Source: an uncultured Collinsella sp. | Lineage (GTDB): Bacteria; Actinomycetota; Coriobacteriia; Coriobacteriales; Coriobacteriaceae | Length of the DNA stretch: 49,550 bases | Direction: 5' to 3' | NCBI GenBank assembly: GCA_937997605.1 | Contig: CALLFD010000337.1 | Span: 1 to 49,550 of the forward strand | Part shown: one piece after another, positions 8,023 through 16,153 of the stretch | Layout of the letters: each line of letters opens with the position of its first letter | How positions within the stretch are numbered: the first letter of the stretch is position 1 | Translations under genes and position numbers: made by a program | The notes under the pieces: generated by a model | Databases searched by the model: none | What the model saw: the letters and a program-made list of their open reading frames with translations, nothing else | Told to the model about the DNA's origin: nothing

Positions 8023-8069
8023 ATATCACCCCAGCGATAGTGTACCAATAACTATCACTGGGGTGATAT
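8023..8069 (-). promoter_or_regulatory. 19-bp inverted repeat: terminator and/or toxin operator
   Basis: Arms 8023-8041 and 8051-8069 match at 18 of 19 positions around a 9-base loop. On the minus strand the second arm is followed by ATTTTTGTTT, a good U-tract, so it can terminate the engB transcript. Only 18 bases separate it from the toxin start. A TTATTG-17-TGATAT promoter can be drawn inside it, so it also fits an operator bound by the XRE protein. The dual role is inferred. Confidence 0.7.
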
Positions 8070-8105
8070 AGATAGATGCAAACTATTGCCTGCCAAGAGC
8101 CCTTA

Positions 8106-8696
8106 CTAAAGGCAGGCCTCGGCAATGCGGCGCTTGAGCTCGTCGATGCCGGTGCCGGTTTGGGAGCTTGTGATGATCACGTTCTCGGCCGGAACGTTGA
8201 GCTGCTTTTTGATGGCTGCTGCCTGGCGGGCCTGCTGGGTGCGGCTGAGCTTGTCGGCCTTGGTGAGGCAGACGATAAAGTTGAACTCGTTGCCCTGCAG
8301 GTAGTCGATCATGTCATGGTCGAGCTTACTGGGATCGTGGCGAATGTCCACCAGCGATACAACCAGGTTAAAGCTGCGCTCGGAGTCGAAGAAGTCGCCG
8401 ATGAGCTCGGCCCAGCGGTCACGCTCGGCCTTGGAACGGCGGGCGAAACCGTAGCCCGGCAGGTCGACGAAGTGCACGTCGTCAGCCTCAAAGAAGTTGA
8501 TGTTGCTCGTCTTGCCCGGTGTGCTCGAAACCTTGACGAGGTTTTTGCGGCCAAAAAGCTTGTTCATGATCGACGACTTGCCCACGTTGGAGCGGCCGAC
8601 GAAGCTCACCTCGGGGCAAGTGGACTCGGGAATCTGCGAAACCTTGCCATAGCTGGCAACGAACTTGGCAAGCTGGTAGTTAATGGAATCGGCCAT
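8106..8696 (-). CDS. engB: Ribosome-assembly GTPase EngB/YsxC
   Basis: This is an essential-type GTPase that helps mature the large ribosomal subunit. The 196-residue length is standard. The G1 loop GRSNVGKSS, G3 DLPGYGFA and G4 TKADKLS are all present in order. The start was set to ATG 8696, with AGGAG 5 bases upstream, rather than the in-frame GTG two codons earlier. It lies 39 bases downstream of mtnN on the same strand and is probably co-transcribed. Confidence 0.95.
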   Translation of the reverse strand: MADSINYQLAKFVASYGKVSQIPESTCPEVSFVGRSNVGKSSIMNKLFGRKNLVKVSSTPGKTSNINFFEADDVHFVDLPGYGFARRSKAERDRWAELIGDFFDSERSFNLVVSLVDIRHDPSKLDHDMIDYLQGNEFNFIVCLTKADKLSRTQQARQAAAIKKQLNVPAENVIITSSQTGTGIDELKRRIAEACL

Positions 8697-8735
8697 GGAC
8701 ACTCCTTGGTCGTAGGTTCTTACAAAAAAAGCGCG

Positions 8736-9476
8736 CTAATAGATAGCAGCGATACGGCGAACGATATCGAGCGTAATGCCACTCGCGGTGCGGGCATACT
8801 CGAACAGGTCGAACTCGCGGTCGCAAATCGCATCGTACGCCTCGTCACAATTATCGCTGATAGCGCGCAGCACCAGGCAATCGACACCATTTTTGGTTGC
8901 GACGTGGGCAATTGCCGCGCCCTCCATGCCGACACAATCGGCATGCGTCGCCTCGATAGCGTCGTTGCGCATGGCGGCGCCCGTCACAAAGCGGTTACCC
9001 GTGGCAATCGTGCCGACCAGGAACTGCTTTGCGCCCTCGTTCGAAGCTGCTGCATTTGTCGAAGCATCAACAAACCCACGCTCAGCAAGCACATCGGCAG
9101 CAATATCGACCAGCGCAGGCGTCGAGCCAAACTCCTCGAGCCCCGGTGCAGACTCGGCGATAAGCGCAGTATCGGTATCCAGATAGCGCAGGCATTTGCC
9201 GATGACCACGTCGTCGATATGGAGCTTGGGGTTCAAACCGCCCGCGATACCCGAAAGCACAACTGCCTGTGGAGCATACTTGCTAATGAGGTGCTGTGTT
9301 GCGGCGGCAGCGTTTACCGTGCCCATACCCGCCGTCGTGGCGACAATCGACAGGCCGTCGAGCCCGCCGGTCACAACGTTCAAGCCCGCCTCCTGTACCA
9401 TGCAAACGTTACTCAACTCTTCCTTAATCTGCATGATCTCTTTTTCGAGTGCACCGATAATCGCGATGGTAGCCAT
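8736..9476 (-). CDS. mtnN: 5'-methylthioadenosine/S-adenosylhomocysteine nucleosidase
   Basis: It cleaves adenine from methylthioadenosine and S-adenosylhomocysteine in methionine salvage and methyl-cycle clean-up. The 246-residue protein begins IAIIGALEKEIMQI (typical IGAMxxEI) and carries VVLSGIAGGLNPKLHIDDVV and the VGMEGAAIAHVA block, whose glutamate contacts ribose. A C-terminal VLRAISDNCDEA supplies the catalytic aspartate. ATG 9476 is preferred over an in-frame TTG 12 bases earlier, which lies inside the GGGGAA ribosome-binding site. It is likely co-transcribed with engB. Confidence 0.94.
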   Translation of the reverse strand: MATIAIIGALEKEIMQIKEELSNVCMVQEAGLNVVTGGLDGLSIVATTAGMGTVNAAAATQHLISKYAPQAVVLSGIAGGLNPKLHIDDVVIGKCLRYLDTDTALIAESAPGLEEFGSTPALVDIAADVLAERGFVDASTNAAASNEGAKQFLVGTIATGNRFVTGAAMRNDAIEATHADCVGMEGAAIAHVATKNGVDCLVLRAISDNCDEAYDAICDREFDLFEYARTASGITLDIVRRIAAIY

Positions 9477-9554
9477 GCCATTCCCCAAACCTATACGAAA
9501 TTCTCAACCACGGTATGGTACCAGCATTTTGTTTGACCTCGTCAAACGAACACG

Positions 9555-10673
9555 CTAGGCCAGTGCAGCTCGCGTATCAAACAGAGCCTTTGCAATCGCA
9601 GCCGTAACCTCGCTCGAGCGGTCGCTCCACGGCATCGATGTCATGACGCTCATGACATAGGTACGGCCATTGATGTCGATAAGGCCCGCATCGCATGTCG
9701 AATAGCAACCATCCTCGCTAATCCAGCCTGCCTTGTTGCGCACCAAGGCTTGGTCGTCCGCAATGCCATCACGGATAAATGAGCGCGATGTTGATGACAG
9801 CAGTTCAGATAACCACTGGGAGGTCTCACTGCCCCTGCTCAAATACTCACTCATCTCGCGCCACAACTTGGCCGAGGTGCGCGGGCAATAAGTGGGAAAA
9901 TCACTCATCGGATCGAGTGCGGTATCGTAATCGATGCCAAGACCGACAATCCAATCCTCGTAACCGACACGGTCAAACGCCGCGCGTAACGCAATAAACG
10001 AATCGTTGTCCGAATTAACGACCGAGGCCTCGATGAGTTCGCGAACCGTCAGCCAGCCCATACTGTAGCCGCCATAGGTGCCCAGAGTATCATCGAGCGA
10101 TACTTGCCCTGTCTCGACCAGGGATTCACAGACGTAGAGCACATAGAGCGCCTTATAACTACTCGCACCGTAAACCTCGACATCGGCGTTATACGTCACG
10201 CCCTTGCCACTTGACAGGTCGTAGAACACCACGCCCACATCGCCCAATTCCTTGGCCTGATCAAGGGCATCTTGGAGCGCGGCGAGGCCCTCATCCTCCA
10301 GGGCGGGGATCTGGTCATCAACCAGCGAGAAGGTCTGCACGGTATCGCCTGAGGGAATATCGTTAAAGTCCGCCTTCGAAAGCCTCGTCTTGAGACTCGC
10401 TGTCGACAGGGTTTGGCTTGCGGTGGCTTTAGATTCAGAGCCCTTTTTGTTTTGCATCTGTACCGTTGACGCATCTGAGTGTGCCATTCGCTCCGATGCG
10501 TAGGTTTTGGCGGTAATTCCGAGGATAATAACCGCCAACGTCAGCATCCCAATGGCGGCAATCTTCGTCACGCGGATGCGAGCGTCGGCAAGGCCACGCG
10601 AAGACGTGCCCTTCGTCTCATATCTGCTGCTATGCTGCGGCACATACTCGTCCCGCGATGCGTCGTTTCGCAC
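9555..10673 (-). CDS. Membrane-anchored beta-lactamase-fold serine hydrolase
   Basis: The 372-residue protein has a cytosolic basic N terminus, one membrane anchor (about residues 37-58, ITKIAAIGMLTLAVIILGI-like) and an extracellular class A beta-lactamase-like domain. Its SxxK motif is in GASSYKAL, SDN is in VNSDNDSF and the third motif is a variant in RNKAGW. This arrangement is common in Gram-positive cell-envelope proteins of unknown substrate, and resistance to beta-lactams cannot be assumed. GTG 10673 is used because AGGAG lies 5 bases upstream. It sits 78 bases upstream of mtnN on the same strand. Confidence 0.85.
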   Translation of the reverse strand: MRNDASRDEYVPQHSSRYETKGTSSRGLADARIRVTKIAAIGMLTLAVIILGITAKTYASERMAHSDASTVQMQNKKGSESKATASQTLSTASLKTRLSKADFNDIPSGDTVQTFSLVDDQIPALEDEGLAALQDALDQAKELGDVGVVFYDLSSGKGVTYNADVEVYGASSYKALYVLYVCESLVETGQVSLDDTLGTYGGYSMGWLTVRELIEASVVNSDNDSFIALRAAFDRVGYEDWIVGLGIDYDTALDPMSDFPTYCPRTSAKLWREMSEYLSRGSETSQWLSELLSSTSRSFIRDGIADDQALVRNKAGWISEDGCYSTCDAGLIDINGRTYVMSVMTSMPWSDRSSEVTAAIAKALFDTRAALA

Positions 10674-10829
10674 GTGGTCTCCTGATTGCTACCGTTCATA
10701 TACGAGCAGCATAATACCGAGCAGGCATTTCTTTCCAAAGATATTCAGCGGCGTTTAAGGTGTCTTTAAAGAAACCATAAGCGTATTTATCCAAATGGCA
10801 CGATTCTGTTGCGCATCTCCGCCCAAAAC

Positions 10830-10899
10830 GCAGTTGCGGTGAAATAGTTCCTGTTTGGGCGGCATAAGCCGATACACAAGAACTATTCCACCGCAACTT
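10830..10899. repeat. Inverted repeat in the pflA-hydrolase gap
   Basis: AGTTGCGGTGAAATAGTTC and GAACTATTCCACCGCAACT form arms with one mismatch around a spacer of about 29 bases. It shares the gene-free 10674-10988 stretch with the hairpin at 10934-10968. Nothing else was recognised there. Confidence 0.6.
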
Positions 10900-10933
10900 G
10901 ACGGGGCTCTTTAGCAATCAACTTGGTGCCCGG

Positions 10934-10968
10934 GGGCACTCATTTAAGTCTGTCCCCAATGAGTGCCC
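10934..10968. terminator. Hairpin with CTGTCCCC loop (D1), downstream of pflA
   Basis: An exact 11-bp stem GGGCACTCATT/AATGAGTGCCC has a 13-base loop TAAGTCTGTCCCC. It lies 20 bases past the pflA stop but lacks a U-tract. The loop closely matches those of the hairpins at 29277-29315 and 40837-40873, whose stems are unrelated in sequence. Confidence 0.65.
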
Positions 10969-10988
10969 TTGGGGGAGAAAATGGCTCG

Positions 10989-11807
10989 CTAGCCGATGGC
11001 GTTTTTTAGCTCCGCGCGGCGCTTTTTCATACCGGCCATAACGGCATTGCGCAGCTCGGGCATGCGCGCGGTATCCATCTGAGGTACGCCCTCAAGCTTA
11101 TAGGGAATGCCCAGTTGCTCGTACTTGACGACACCCATCGTGTGATACGGCAGCATTTCCAGGCCCACCACGTTGTGCCATGGAGCGATGAGGCGACCGA
11201 GCTTCTCGCACTCCTCCACCGTGTCGGTAATGCCCGGCACCACCACGTGGCGGATAACGACCTTGATCTTGCGACGTGCAAGTTCATCGCCGAACGCCAA
11301 GATGCGTGCGGGATCGCAACCGGTCAGCTTTTTATGCTCGACCGGGTCGGCATGCTTAATATCGAGCAGTACCATGTCGGTCTCGTTGAGCACGGCATCG
11401 AACTTCTCGGGGTGGTTGGGGTCAAATGCATAGCCACAGCTATCTAGGCAGGTATGTACACGGCCATCGGGGTTGTTATGCATAGCACGAAACAGATCGG
11501 CCAAAAACTCGGGCTGCAGGAGCGGCTCGCCGCCGGACACCGTAATGCCACCGCTGCGATAGAACTCGTGGTTACTCTGGAACTCATCCATCAGGTGTTC
11601 GACGGTCACCATGGTGCCGCCGTTGACCGACCAGGTATCGGGATTGTGGCAATACGCGCAGCGCATGGGACAGCCCTGAACAAACACCACAAAGCGGATG
11701 CCGGGTCCGTCGACCGTTCCCATCGTCTCGATCGAATGCACGCGGCCAAGGGCAAACGCAGAGTCCTCGGGACGAGCGTCCACACCCTCAAGCGTCATTT
11801 CTGCCAT
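10989..11807 (-). CDS. pflA: Pyruvate formate-lyase activating enzyme
   Basis: This radical-SAM enzyme abstracts hydrogen from the glycine of PFL to install the glycyl radical. The 272-residue protein has the CxxxCxxC iron-sulfur motif in QGCPMRCAYCHNP (about residues 44-56), the SAM-binding GGEPLLQ, and an HSIETMGTVDGPGIRFVVF N-terminal block typical of activases. ATG 11807 is chosen over an upstream TTG because AAGGT lies 7 bases before it and family proteins begin close to this point. Its substrate, the split PFL, is encoded 7 kb away at 19142-21530 rather than next to it. Confidence 0.95.
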   Translation of the reverse strand: MAEMTLEGVDARPEDSAFALGRVHSIETMGTVDGPGIRFVVFVQGCPMRCAYCHNPDTWSVNGGTMVTVEHLMDEFQSNHEFYRSGGITVSGGEPLLQPEFLADLFRAMHNNPDGRVHTCLDSCGYAFDPNHPEKFDAVLNETDMVLLDIKHADPVEHKKLTGCDPARILAFGDELARRKIKVVIRHVVVPGITDTVEECEKLGRLIAPWHNVVGLEMLPYHTMGVVKYEQLGIPYKLEGVPQMDTARMPELRNAVMAGMKKRRAELKNAIG

Positions 11808-11981
11808 TCGCGCTACCTTGCCTCTCCTTGGATGCAACCAATTAAAATGCCAGAGTCATTCTAGCCCATGCGTTTGCGTTTAAACGTCTCGGACTAGAAC
11901 GGCACGTTTTAATCTATCCCCCATCACCATGGCTGGGGGCTACGTCGAGATGTCAGGCTGAAGAACGCTCGCCTGCGGCCT

Positions 11982-12836
11982 TTACGCCTTAAGCGTGAGC
12001 ACCGCACCGAAGGCGGTCGGGCCGCAATGGCTCGAGATGACGCCGCCGACCTGAGTCCAGGTAACGTCCTTAAAGCCCAGATCATGCGCATAGACCTCCA
12101 TGTCATCGCGCAGCTCCTGGGAAAGGCCCACCGAATACGCCAGGCCAATGTGCGAGTAGTCAATCTCGCCCTTCGCAACCATGTGGTCAATAAAGGCGCG
12201 GGCGCACTTGAGCATAGAGCCGCGGAGCTTCTTGGTCGCCACGAACTTGCCGCCCGTCACCTCAATGCAGGGCTTAATCTTTAGCAGATGGGCGCCAAGG
12301 AATGCGACGTTGGACAAGCGACCGCCCGCCTTAAGAAAGGCAAGATCGGTAGGAACAAAGCCCAGCAGCACGCGGTCCATGACGGAATTCGTAAATGCAA
12401 AGATCTCGTCGACGGTGGCATCGGGGTGAGCCTCGATGTATTTGGCGGTCTCGACGACAACGAGCGACTGGCCTACCGAGACAAAGCGCGTGTCCATAGA
12501 GAACACGTAGTCGCGACCCTTGGCGGCGATCTTCGATGATTGATGCGAGCAGGTCGTGGCCTCGGAATACGCGAGATGCAGAATAGTCGCATCGGGCTGC
12601 TCAGCGTGAATGCGGTCGTACACGTGAGCAAAATCCGCAGGCGCGCAGCCGCTGGTCTTGGGCATCACGCCAAACTCGTTGCAGCGCGAATAAATCTCGA
12701 GCGGATCGATCGAGCCGTCCTCGACGGTCTCGTCACCAATCGTGACATGCATGGGCACGCGCACGATGCCGTAGCGCTCGCAGAGCTCCGGCGTCACATC
12801 CGACCCAGACTCAACCACGATTACGTACTTGCCCAT
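11982..12836 (-). CDS. DegV family fatty-acid-binding protein
   Basis: The 284-residue cytosolic protein starts MGKYVIVVESGSDVTPEL, matching the DegV N-terminal D-S-x-x-D phosphate/fatty-acid-binding region with a slightly altered VESGSD. It keeps PKTSGCAPADF (the TSQPS-like loop) and the mid-protein KAGGRLSN and LKIKPCIEVTGGK signatures. Family members bind fatty acids, and FakB members present them to FakA kinase. No fakA is nearby. The start at 12836 fits the family, but the ribosome-binding site is poor and ATG 12860 is an alternative. Confidence 0.88.
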   Translation of the reverse strand: MGKYVIVVESGSDVTPELCERYGIVRVPMHVTIGDETVEDGSIDPLEIYSRCNEFGVMPKTSGCAPADFAHVYDRIHAEQPDATILHLAYSEATTCSHQSSKIAAKGRDYVFSMDTRFVSVGQSLVVVETAKYIEAHPDATVDEIFAFTNSVMDRVLLGFVPTDLAFLKAGGRLSNVAFLGAHLLKIKPCIEVTGGKFVATKKLRGSMLKCARAFIDHMVAKGEIDYSHIGLAYSVGLSQELRDDMEVYAHDLGFKDVTWTQVGGVISSHCGPTAFGAVLTLKA

Positions 12837-13112
12837 TATTATCACGACCCATCTCGACATTGGCTTTTCAATACATGGCACGCGCCGCCGCACTGTTGCA
12901 CAACGGCGTCCAAGCGCCAAAGAGACGCCGCCCCTTGCACACAACAAAGGACAGCGTCTCCCTGGAAAACTCCGTGCTTATCTAGGATTCCACACGGTTT
13001 ATTAAGGAGGGTTACTTATTCCGCAAACGATCGCTATATGCGGTAAGCGGTAGTTGGCCGCGACAACTGCGACACATTCCGTCCAGCAAATCCAATCGTG
13101 CTCCACGCACGG

Positions 13113-14555
13113 TTAATGCACGAGGCGGTAGAAATTCATCGATGCCGCACCCTCGGCGTGCGGCTCCATCGCCGGAACCGCCGGCGAATAGGTACGGCTC
13201 GTAAGTGCCGCCTCGCCGCCATTTGCAAAAATCTCGACCATCGTAGTGTCCGAAAGCACGCGCAGGTCGCGAAGCTCGCTGAGCTCGATCGACCTCTGGT
13301 CGCGCCCATAGCCTTCGTCACCCATGTCGAGGGTAAGCATCCCGTCTGCATAGCGCACAAAGACACCCTTGCGGATTTCGAGCTCGATCACCTGGGCGCC
13401 CTCACAGGAAACCACAAGATCAAACAGGCGGCCCGGCTCCTCAACGGTTTCACCGCCTGTCGCGCGAACGCAGTCGCCGCGCATCTTCTCAATCTCGTGC
13501 GCCGGCTGCTGACAGAGCTTACCATCGCGTATGCTCAGCTCTCGCGGCACCGTCAACGCGCACTGCCACCCGCGTGCCACCGTCGGGTTTTCTGCCGTCG
13601 CATCGGGGCAACCAGACCACCCGATCATCAAACGCCGACCCGCAGCATCCTCAAAGGACTGCGGTGCGTAGAAATCAAAGCCGGCATCGACCATCGGGGG
13701 CATGCCCTGCCCGGTGATCTTAAAGCTCGGCGCCTCCCAATCGGCCTCGATGGAGAACCACACGCACTGGTGCGGATTGCGGTAACGCCAACCATCGGCG
13801 GGCACGCCCTGCGGACAGCAAACGAGAATTAGCTCGCCATCAAGCTCAAATAGATCAGGGCACTCCCACATAAAACCAAACTTCTCGCCCAGCTCAATGC
13901 GCGTCGCATAGCTCCAATCCTCTAGATCGCGCGAAGTATAGACAAGCACGCAGCCGCGGTCGTCTTTCGTACGAGCGCCCAGAACCATGTAGTAGATACC
14001 ATCGTGTTCAAGGATCTTGGGGTCGCGTACGTGCGTACCGATATCGTCGGGGTAATCGACCGGCCCAACAGCCACACGCTTCTTGCCCAATTCGTCGGGA
14101 TTCTCGGTAACCATATGAATTTGGTTTTGCTCACGGCCCGTCAACACGTAGTCGTAATCATCGCGGTCAAAATGCTTGACGTTGCCGGTATAGAAGTAGT
14201 GAATCTTGCCGTCGTGTACAAAGGCAGAACCAGAATACGCTCCGCTCGAATCCAAATCGGAATCGGGGAACAGCACAGGGCCGCGATTCTCGTACGTCAC
14301 AAAATCCTTTGTTGTCAGATGATTCCAAAGCACTGGACCGCCATGCGCAGCATCGAATGGATCGTATTGGTGATAGATGTGATACGTATCACCGATCTGC
14401 ACCAAACCGTTGGGATCGTTGAGCCAGCCAAGCTCAGGCTCAACATGGAACAGGAGCCTATCGGGGTCGGACGCGATGCGACCCGCCGTCTCATCCTGTC
14501 CGGCACGCCACTGCTCATAGTCCGCGCGTGTCACCTTATTTTTTTGATTAAACAT
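13113..14555 (-). CDS. scrB: Sucrose-6-phosphate hydrolase (GH32)
   Basis: It splits sucrose 6-phosphate, delivered by the PTS transporter encoded upstream, into glucose 6-phosphate and fructose. The 480-residue protein has the GH32 nucleophile motif in WLNDPNG (about residues 44-50), the transition-state RDP in HVRDPKI, and the acid/base glutamate in WECPDLF. A C-terminal beta-sandwich follows from about residue 330. No signal peptide is seen, as expected for an intracellular phosphosugar hydrolase. It lies last in the operon, 101 bases after scrA with a strong hairpin between. Confidence 0.93.
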   Translation of the reverse strand: MFNQKNKVTRADYEQWRAGQDETAGRIASDPDRLLFHVEPELGWLNDPNGLVQIGDTYHIYHQYDPFDAAHGGPVLWNHLTTKDFVTYENRGPVLFPDSDLDSSGAYSGSAFVHDGKIHYFYTGNVKHFDRDDYDYVLTGREQNQIHMVTENPDELGKKRVAVGPVDYPDDIGTHVRDPKILEHDGIYYMVLGARTKDDRGCVLVYTSRDLEDWSYATRIELGEKFGFMWECPDLFELDGELILVCCPQGVPADGWRYRNPHQCVWFSIEADWEAPSFKITGQGMPPMVDAGFDFYAPQSFEDAAGRRLMIGWSGCPDATAENPTVARGWQCALTVPRELSIRDGKLCQQPAHEIEKMRGDCVRATGGETVEEPGRLFDLVVSCEGAQVIELEIRKGVFVRYADGMLTLDMGDEGYGRDQRSIELSELRDLRVLSDTTMVEIFANGGEAALTSRTYSPAVPAMEPHAEGAASMNFYRLVH

Positions 14556-14579
14556 CGCCGTTGACTTTCTCGTCTATGG

Positions 14580-14617
14580 GGAAGGACGCTCGACTCACAC
14601 GAGTCGAACGCCCTTCC
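14580..14617 (-). promoter_or_regulatory. Intercistronic hairpin between scrA and scrB
   Basis: Two 17-base arms (14580-14596 and 14601-14617) pair around an ACAC loop; two non-complementary positions become G-U pairs in the minus-strand RNA. It could protect or attenuate the downstream scrB part of the message. No U-tract follows. Confidence 0.55.
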
Positions 14618-14656
14618 TCAAATGGACTTATCCTCAGATTACGCTGAACGGCTCAA

Positions 14657-16108
14657 CTAGAAGCTGACATCGAAGCCAGCACCAGCGCCCTCTTCATCGG
14701 TGGTCGGCACGCCCTTTGCCTTGTTGTAGGCAAAGATCAAGACGATCGGCACGATGAAGGCGATGAGATTGCCAGCCACATACCACACGAGCGTCTCGGG
14801 CGTAACGATGAGCAGGCCAAGCACGCCGGTCAGACCCTGACCGATGGCGCGCACCTCAAAGAGCTTCACGAAGGCACCGCCGCAGCCTGCACCGATGCAA
14901 GCGCAGATGAACGGGATGATCGAGTAGCGCATGTTTGCAGCAAAGATTGCGGGCTCGGAGATACCGACCAGCGTCGGGATAAAGGACGACATGCAGATGT
15001 TGCGCTCTTTGGAATGCTTCTTGTGAATGAGGTACATGCCGATGGCGCCGCCGCCCTGGGCGATGATGGAAACCGACCAGATTGCCTGGATGTAGTTGAA
15101 GCCAGTCGTGGCAACGAGGTTTGCCTCGATACCCTGGATGAACTGATGCGTACCGGTAACGACGAGCGGCTGCAGGAATGCGGCAAAGACAAAGGCACCG
15201 AAGACGCCCATCCTGTTGTACAGGATATCGATTACGCCGGCGAGGACGTCGCCGATCAGGTTGCCGAGCGGGCCGAACACGGTGAACAGGGCGACGTTAG
15301 CAAGAATCAGGGTAACGGTCGGGACAAAGACGAACGAAACGACCTCGGGGATGTACTTCTGGGCAATCTTCTCGACCTTGGCCATAAACCAGGCAGTCAG
15401 GATTGCAGGGAACACGCCGCCCTGGAAAGCAACCATGGGAATGGAGAGCGGACCGAAGTTCCAGTACTCAGCACCCGTCGGGTCCATAACGAACGTGTTA
15501 CGGTTCATAAGGCTCGGGTGAACCATGACGATACCGACGAGGATGCCCAGGATCGGGTTACCGCCAAAACGCTTGACCGCGCTGTACATAACCAGGACAG
15601 GTAGGTAGTCAAACGTGGTGGCGATAATGGCAAAGAAGCTTGCGAGGTTCTTGAGGAACTCGCTGTGATCGGCGAGGCTGCCCTCCATGCCAAAGAGGCC
15701 GTTGGCAACGATCAGCGACTTAAGGCCGATGATGATAGCAGCGCCGACGAAAGCGGGAATGATGGGGATAAAGATGTCCGAGAATACCTTGAGGACCGAG
15801 AAGAACTTGCCCTTCTTGTCCGCCTCGGCGCCCTTGACCTCGGAAGCGCTGATCTCCTTAACGCCCGTCAGAGCCATAAACTCATCGTAAACCTTGTTGA
15901 CGGTACCGGTACCGAAGATGATCATGAGCTGGCCGCTGTTGTACAGCACGCCCTTGACGCCATCGATGTTCTCGAGCTCGGCCTTGTTGTACTTGCTCGT
16001 ATCCTTGAGCACCAGACGCAGACGCGTAACGCAATGCGTGGCGCCCTCGATGTTCTCCAGACCGCCGACGTTATCGACGACTTGCTGAGACACTACTTTG
16101 TAGTCCAT
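14657..16108 (-). CDS. scrA: PTS sucrose-type EIIBC transporter
   Basis: This inner-membrane phosphotransferase permease takes up and phosphorylates a disaccharide, most likely sucrose given scrB. The 483-residue protein begins with an EIIB domain carrying the phosphorylated cysteine in ATHCVTRLRL (about residue 26). About ten membrane segments of EIIC follow from residue 105, including the GISEPAIFAANMRY block (usually GI(T/S)EPAIFG). No EIIA domain is fused, so a shared glucose-type EIIA must serve it. ATG 16108 follows GGAG by 6 bases. It is 45 bases from the GH32-like gene, in one operon. Confidence 0.92.
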   Translation of the reverse strand: MDYKVVSQQVVDNVGGLENIEGATHCVTRLRLVLKDTSKYNKAELENIDGVKGVLYNSGQLMIIFGTGTVNKVYDEFMALTGVKEISASEVKGAEADKKGKFFSVLKVFSDIFIPIIPAFVGAAIIIGLKSLIVANGLFGMEGSLADHSEFLKNLASFFAIIATTFDYLPVLVMYSAVKRFGGNPILGILVGIVMVHPSLMNRNTFVMDPTGAEYWNFGPLSIPMVAFQGGVFPAILTAWFMAKVEKIAQKYIPEVVSFVFVPTVTLILANVALFTVFGPLGNLIGDVLAGVIDILYNRMGVFGAFVFAAFLQPLVVTGTHQFIQGIEANLVATTGFNYIQAIWSVSIIAQGGGAIGMYLIHKKHSKERNICMSSFIPTLVGISEPAIFAANMRYSIIPFICACIGAGCGGAFVKLFEVRAIGQGLTGVLGLLIVTPETLVWYVAGNLIAFIVPIVLIFAYNKAKGVPTTDEEGAGAGFDVSF

Positions 16109-16153
16109 GTTCCTCTCCATTCCTTTACGAAATCATAAGACGTTTTGATGCCA

